This document shows positions 61,026-64,000 of a stretch of DNA of 64,000 bases, piece by piece. The position numbers were made by a program, and so were the translations under genes. The notes under the pieces were generated by a model, which saw nothing but the letters and a program-made list of their open reading frames with translations, did not search any database and was not told the DNA's origin. The stretch is from contig NZ_JAIOTY010000001.1 in the NCBI RefSeq assembly GCF_019931275.1, positions 1,398,650-1,462,649 of the forward strand, written 5' to 3'. Source of the DNA: Nitratidesulfovibrio sp. SRB-5. GTDB taxonomy: Bacteria > Desulfobacterota > Desulfovibrionia > Desulfovibrionales > Desulfovibrionaceae. How positions within the stretch are numbered: position 1 is the first letter of the stretch; every line of letters starts with the position of its first letter.

Positions 61026-61529
61026 CTAGAACTCGATGCCCCTGGTGGCTTGCACCCCCTTTTGCCACGGGTGCTTCACCTCGTTCATCTCGGTGACCAG
61101 GTCGGCGCGCTCGGCCAGCCAGTCGGGCAGGCCGCGCCCGGACAGCACCAGATGCCTGCCGTGCGGTTCCGCCAGTTCCAGCAGGTGTTCCACTTCATCG
61201 CGGGTCACGATGTCGTAGCCGAGGGCGTACAGGGTTTCGTCCAGCACCAGCATGTCCACATCGGGCAGGGTGTCTTCTGCCCATTGCAGCAGTTCCTGCG
61301 CGGCCTTGCGGTGGGCGGGGCGGTCTTCCTCGCGGCGCAGAAAGCCCTTGCCCCCGGCGCGAAAGCGTTCGCCCAGCAGGTGCTCCAGCATTTTCTGTTC
61401 GCCCGCCTGGCCGGGGCGTTTCATGAACTGCCCGAAGGCCACGGTCAGCCCCTGACCCAGGGCGCGGATGGCCTGCCCCACGCAGGCGGATGTCTTTCCC
61501 TTGCCGTTGCCGGTGTATATCAGCAGCAT
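61026..61529 (-). CDS. cobO: Cob(I)yrinic acid a,c-diamide adenosyltransferase (CobA/BtuR type)
   Basis: Adds the adenosyl group to cobalt in corrinoids. The 167-residue protein has the family P-loop LIYTGNGKGKTSACVGQAIR (3-22), VAFGQFMKRP, LLVLDETLYALGYDIV-like VDMLVLDETLYALGY, LVLSGRGLPDWLAERADLVT and a final WQKGVQATRGIEF. The start is ATG 61527-61529, overlapping the stop of the upstream gene (TGATG), so it is coupled to it. With cbiK at 4.4 kb it shows a cobalamin-making organism. Confidence 0.94.
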   Translation of the reverse strand: MLLIYTGNGKGKTSACVGQAIRALGQGLTVAFGQFMKRPGQAGEQKMLEHLLGERFRAGGKGFLRREEDRPAHRKAAQELLQWAEDTLPDVDMLVLDETLYALGYDIVTRDEVEHLLELAEPHGRHLVLSGRGLPDWLAERADLVTEMNEVKHPWQKGVQATRGIEF

Positions 61530-62689
61530 CAGTTCTCCGGGGTATCCCAGCCCACCCCCGGCACGGCGGCCCCGCAGCGGGCGCACCGCGACGAAGCGGG
61601 CAGGTGGGTGTGAAAGCCCTCGCGCAGGGCGAACAGGGCGCCGCAGGCGGGACAGTGGGTGGATTCGGCGGGGTGGCCCGGCATGTTGCCCAGGTAGACG
61701 AAGCGCAGCCCTTCCTCGCGCCCGATTTCCCAGGCTCGCTCCAGCGTGGCCGGTGGGGTGGGGGGGCGGTCTGTCAGGCGGTAGGCCGGGTGAAAACGCG
61801 AAAGATGCCACGGCACGTCCGGCCCCAGTTCGTCGCGGATGAAGCGGGCCATGTCGCGCAACTCATCCGGATCGTCGTTCAGGCCGGGGATGAGCAGGGT
61901 GGTCACCTCCAGCCACCAGCCCATGCGGGCGATGGTGCGCAGGGTGTGCAGCACCGGCTTCAGCCGTGCGCCGCACTGGGTTGCGTAGAAATGCTCGGTG
62001 AAGGCCTTCAGGTCGATGTTGGCCGCGTCGATGCGGTGCTCCAGTTCCGCCAGGCACTCCGGCGACTGGAACCCGTTGGAGACCATGATGGTGGCAAGCC
62101 CGGCGGCGCGGGCCGCATCCGCCGTGTCGGTCATCAGTTCGAAAAAGATGGTGGGCTCGGAATAGGTGAACGATATCGACGCCGCCCCGCTGGCCCTGGC
62201 TTCGGCCACCAGCTTGGCCGGTGTGACGCGCTGGCCGCGCACCACGCCTTCTTCCGCCGGTGGGCGCGACAGCGACCAGTTCTGGCAAAAGCTGCACGCC
62301 AGGTTGCAGCCCATGGTGCCGAAGGAATAGGTGAGCGTGCCCGGCATGAAGTGGAACAGCGGCTTCTTTTCCACCGGGTCCAGGTTCACGGCGGCCACGT
62401 TGTCGCCCACCAGGGTGAACAGCCTGCCCACCGGGGCGGTCTTGACCGGCGCATTTGGGTCCGGCGCATTTGGCCCTGCCACGCCCGGTTTAGATACTTC
62501 TGGTCCCGGAACGTCGGGCCGATTCACCCGCACCCCGCAACGGCCCGTGCCGCCCCCTGCAATGATGCAGTAATGGCTGCACAGGCGACACTGCACGCGC
62601 GTCGCGTCCGCATCCGGCGATGCGGCGGTGCCTGCGGCATCAGCGCCGCCGGGTGGTGGCAGCGGTTTCCAGAGTCGTGCGTCTAGCAT
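61529..62689 (-). CDS. amrS: Radical SAM protein, AmmeMemoRadiSam (AmrS) type
   Basis: A 386-residue PflA-like radical SAM enzyme. N-terminal VQCRLCSHYCIIAGGGTGRC holds a first Cys cluster and CNLACSFCQN (about 128-137) the radical SAM CxxxCxxC. TYSEPTIFFELMTDT, VSNGFQSPECLAEL and LIPGLNDDPDEL are typical of the AmrS group. A C-terminal zinc-ribbon-like end (HCPACGALF, RCARCGAAVP) follows. Residues ~55-85 (RPDVPGPEVSKPGVAGPNAP) are a low-complexity insert. AMMECR1 and Memo partners are not in this window. ATG 62687-62689 follows AGGAACCTGCC. Confidence 0.85.
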   Translation of the reverse strand: MLDARLWKPLPPPGGADAAGTAASPDADATRVQCRLCSHYCIIAGGGTGRCGVRVNRPDVPGPEVSKPGVAGPNAPDPNAPVKTAPVGRLFTLVGDNVAAVNLDPVEKKPLFHFMPGTLTYSFGTMGCNLACSFCQNWSLSRPPAEEGVVRGQRVTPAKLVAEARASGAASISFTYSEPTIFFELMTDTADAARAAGLATIMVSNGFQSPECLAELEHRIDAANIDLKAFTEHFYATQCGARLKPVLHTLRTIARMGWWLEVTTLLIPGLNDDPDELRDMARFIRDELGPDVPWHLSRFHPAYRLTDRPPTPPATLERAWEIGREEGLRFVYLGNMPGHPAESTHCPACGALFALREGFHTHLPASSRCARCGAAVPGVGWDTPEN

Positions 62690-62714
62690 GGCAGGTTCCT
62701 TGCTGATTGGAGGG

Positions 62715-62798
62715 GCGCCGGACGAAAGGTACCGGACGAAATGCGCCGGACGAAATGCGCCGGACAAAATGCGTCGGGCGAACGGTGCCGGACGAAGG
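62715..62798. repeat. 14-bp tandem repeat, six units
   Basis: Six units of GCGCCGGACGAAAT with small changes, just upstream of the radical SAM gene and so in its promoter or leader region. More decayed GGCCGG repeats continue to about 62930. Confidence 0.9.
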
Positions 62799-62949
62799 GG
62801 GGCGAGGCATCGCGGACGACCAGCCGGTTATGGCCGGCTATGGCCGGGCATGACCGGAACAGGCGAGCCGATTGGCGCGGAACGACTGACGTGGACCGAC
62901 TGGCGCGAACCGGCTGACGCGAGCCGCGACCGGCCCATTTCGCATGCGG

Positions 62950-63426
62950 CTATTGCCGCCTGCCCGTCCCTATGCCGCCGGGGGGCAGGGGAGTGGGCCG
63001 CATCACGCCGCCTTCCTTTCCGCCGCTTCCCCAATTGCCGTTGTTCCCGCCCTGGGGTTGGCCCCAGGTGCCGTTCACGTTGATCTCGGGCGCGATTATC
63101 ATGGGCACCTGCTGTTGCGGCATGTCCTGGTGGCGCGGCGGCCCCTTGGATTCCATGATCCGGTCGCCGGTGTCCGGGTCGCGCCCGATGTACGACTGGT
63201 CGCCGCCGGTACCCATGAAGGTGTCGTTGCGGGGGCGTTCCTGCTGCGGGGGGGGGCCGTCCCACGTGCCGTTGGCGCCGGTTGCGGCTGCGGCGATCAG
63301 GATGCCGGGTTTCGCATGTGCAGGCGTGCCTTCGCGGGCAATGGCAGTGCCCGGCAATACCGCTGTGGACAGCATGCCCGTTGCCAGTATACTATGGAAT
63401 AAGGCCCGTGCCAGAAGGGGTTTCAT
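62950..63426 (-). CDS. Exported Gly/Pro/Asn-rich hypothetical protein
   Basis: A 158-residue protein with a signal peptide (LLARALFHSILATGMLSTAV, cleavage near AIA, about residue 30) and a mature part of low complexity containing two copies of NGTW (ANGTWDGPPPQQ, NVNGTWGQPQGGNNGNW). No domain is recognised. ATG 63424-63426 has AGAGGAACACACC upstream. It is divergent from purM, 88 bases away. Confidence 0.68.
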   Translation of the reverse strand: MKPLLARALFHSILATGMLSTAVLPGTAIAREGTPAHAKPGILIAAAATGANGTWDGPPPQQERPRNDTFMGTGGDQSYIGRDPDTGDRIMESKGPPRHQDMPQQQVPMIIAPEINVNGTWGQPQGGNNGNWGSGGKEGGVMRPTPLPPGGIGTGRRQ

Positions 63427-63514
63427 GGTGTGTTCCTCTTGCGCTTCGGGGGGTAAAAGCCTATGAAGGGCTTCCGGAAAATCCGAAGCCAGACGACCCA
63501 AGGAGCCTACGTTA

Positions 63515-64000
63515 ATGTCTGAGGACCGTTCCAAAGCCTACACCGATGCGGGGGTGGATATCAACGCCGGCAATGCCCTCGTGTCGCGCATCAAGTCCAT
63601 TGTCGCCCGCACGCACACCAATGGTGTGATATCCGACATCGGCGGCTTCGGCGGCCTGTTCAAGCCGGATCTCGCGGGGATGGACGAACCGGTCCTTGTT
63701 TCCTCCACCGATGGCGTGGGCACCAAGCTGAAGTGCGCCTTCCAGTTCGGCAAGCATGACACCGTGGGCATCGACCTGGTGGCCATGAGCGTCAACGACA
63801 TTCTGGTGCAGGGCGCCCGCCCGCTGTTTTTCCTGGACTACTTCGCCACCGGCAAGCTGGACGTGGATGTGGCCGCCAGCGTCATTTCCGGCGTGGCCGA
63901 GGGCTGCCGCCGCGCAAGCTGCGCCCTGCTGGGCGGTGAAACCGCCGAAATGCCCGAAATGTACGCCCCCGGCGAATACGACCTGGCGGGCTTCTGCGTG
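63515..64000 (+). CDS. purM: Phosphoribosylformylglycinamidine cyclo-ligase (3' end cut by window edge)
   Basis: AIR synthetase of purine biosynthesis. The first 162 codons are seen. They match the N-terminal ATP-binding half: [68 protein letters not shown]-like [13 protein letters not shown] and [23 protein letters not shown] 63515 has AAGGAG at a spacing of ten. The remaining ~190 residues lie beyond the window. Confidence 0.95.
   Translation, partial: MSEDRSKAYTDAGVDINAGNALVSRIKSIVARTHTNGVISDIGGFGGLFKPDLAGMDEPVLVSSTDGVGTKLKCAFQFGKHDTVGIDLVAMSVNDILVQGARPLFFLDYFATGKLDVDVAASVISGVAEGCRRASCALLGGETAEMPEMYAPGEYDLAGFCV

Overview
The window is GC-rich bacterial chromosome. Its gene content points to a sulfate-reducing deltaproteobacterium close to Desulfovibrio/Nitratidesulfovibrio: a cytoplasmic CbiK cobaltochelatase, a two-subunit ferredoxin-type 2-oxoacid oxidoreductase followed by a DsrE-like protein, a HesB-like selenoprotein, YeeE/YedE sulfur transporters and several Cys-rich small proteins. 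That assignment rests on remembered family distribution, not on a search.

Layout. 1-3.9 kb (minus): rfbB-rfbD-nucleoside-gate protein-lpxB, a cell-envelope sugar/lipid A run cut by the left edge. 4.2-5.3 kb: an 11-bp minisatellite, then cbiK. 5.6-11.5 kb: an exported protein, tatA, a CoA-disulfide-reductase/rhodanese relative lacking its catalytic cysteines with an overlapping Cys-rich gene, an unknown protein and a HAD phosphatase. 11.7-16.7 kb: yggT-divIVA-DUF167-DUF465-ilvB-ilvN-ilvC. 17-20 kb: an FMN reductase, a small protein, the selenoprotein and its non-Sec paralogue, pyrR. 20-28 kb: an MprF-type flippase, a DUF4910 aminopeptidase-like protein, an AT-rich HNH protein beside tRNA-Ser, tadA and a LOG-family gene. 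28-36 kb: an MBL/beta-CASP protein, rsmD-coaD, miaA, two YeeE/YedE halves, a lytic transglycosylase and a Skp-like lipoprotein. 36.5-38.5 kb: two paralogous solute-binding proteins separated by a G15 tract. 39-41.7 kb: an AT-rich two-gene cassette (HEPN-like plus DGQHR-like) beside twin tRNA-Arg genes. 42-51.4 kb: an APS-reductase-type protein, a zinc-ribbon protein, ferritin, the 2-oxoacid oxidoreductase operon, glpX, purU and small exported proteins. 51.9-64 kb: hrpB, lipoprotein, YczE-like membrane protein, tRNA-Pro, RRM protein, infA, a His-rich Fe-S protein, corrinoid adenosyltransferase with an AmrS-type radical SAM protein, and the start of purM.

Most genes are housekeeping or metabolic. 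The accessory material is concentrated in two AT-rich patches placed directly 3' of tRNA genes; the 39-41.3 kb pair looks like an undescribed defence or toxin-antitoxin-like unit. Two other themes are a hairpin-bearing dispersed intergenic repeat (three loci) and many 9-14 bp tandem repeats at gene borders, several of them translated as low-complexity tails or inserts.
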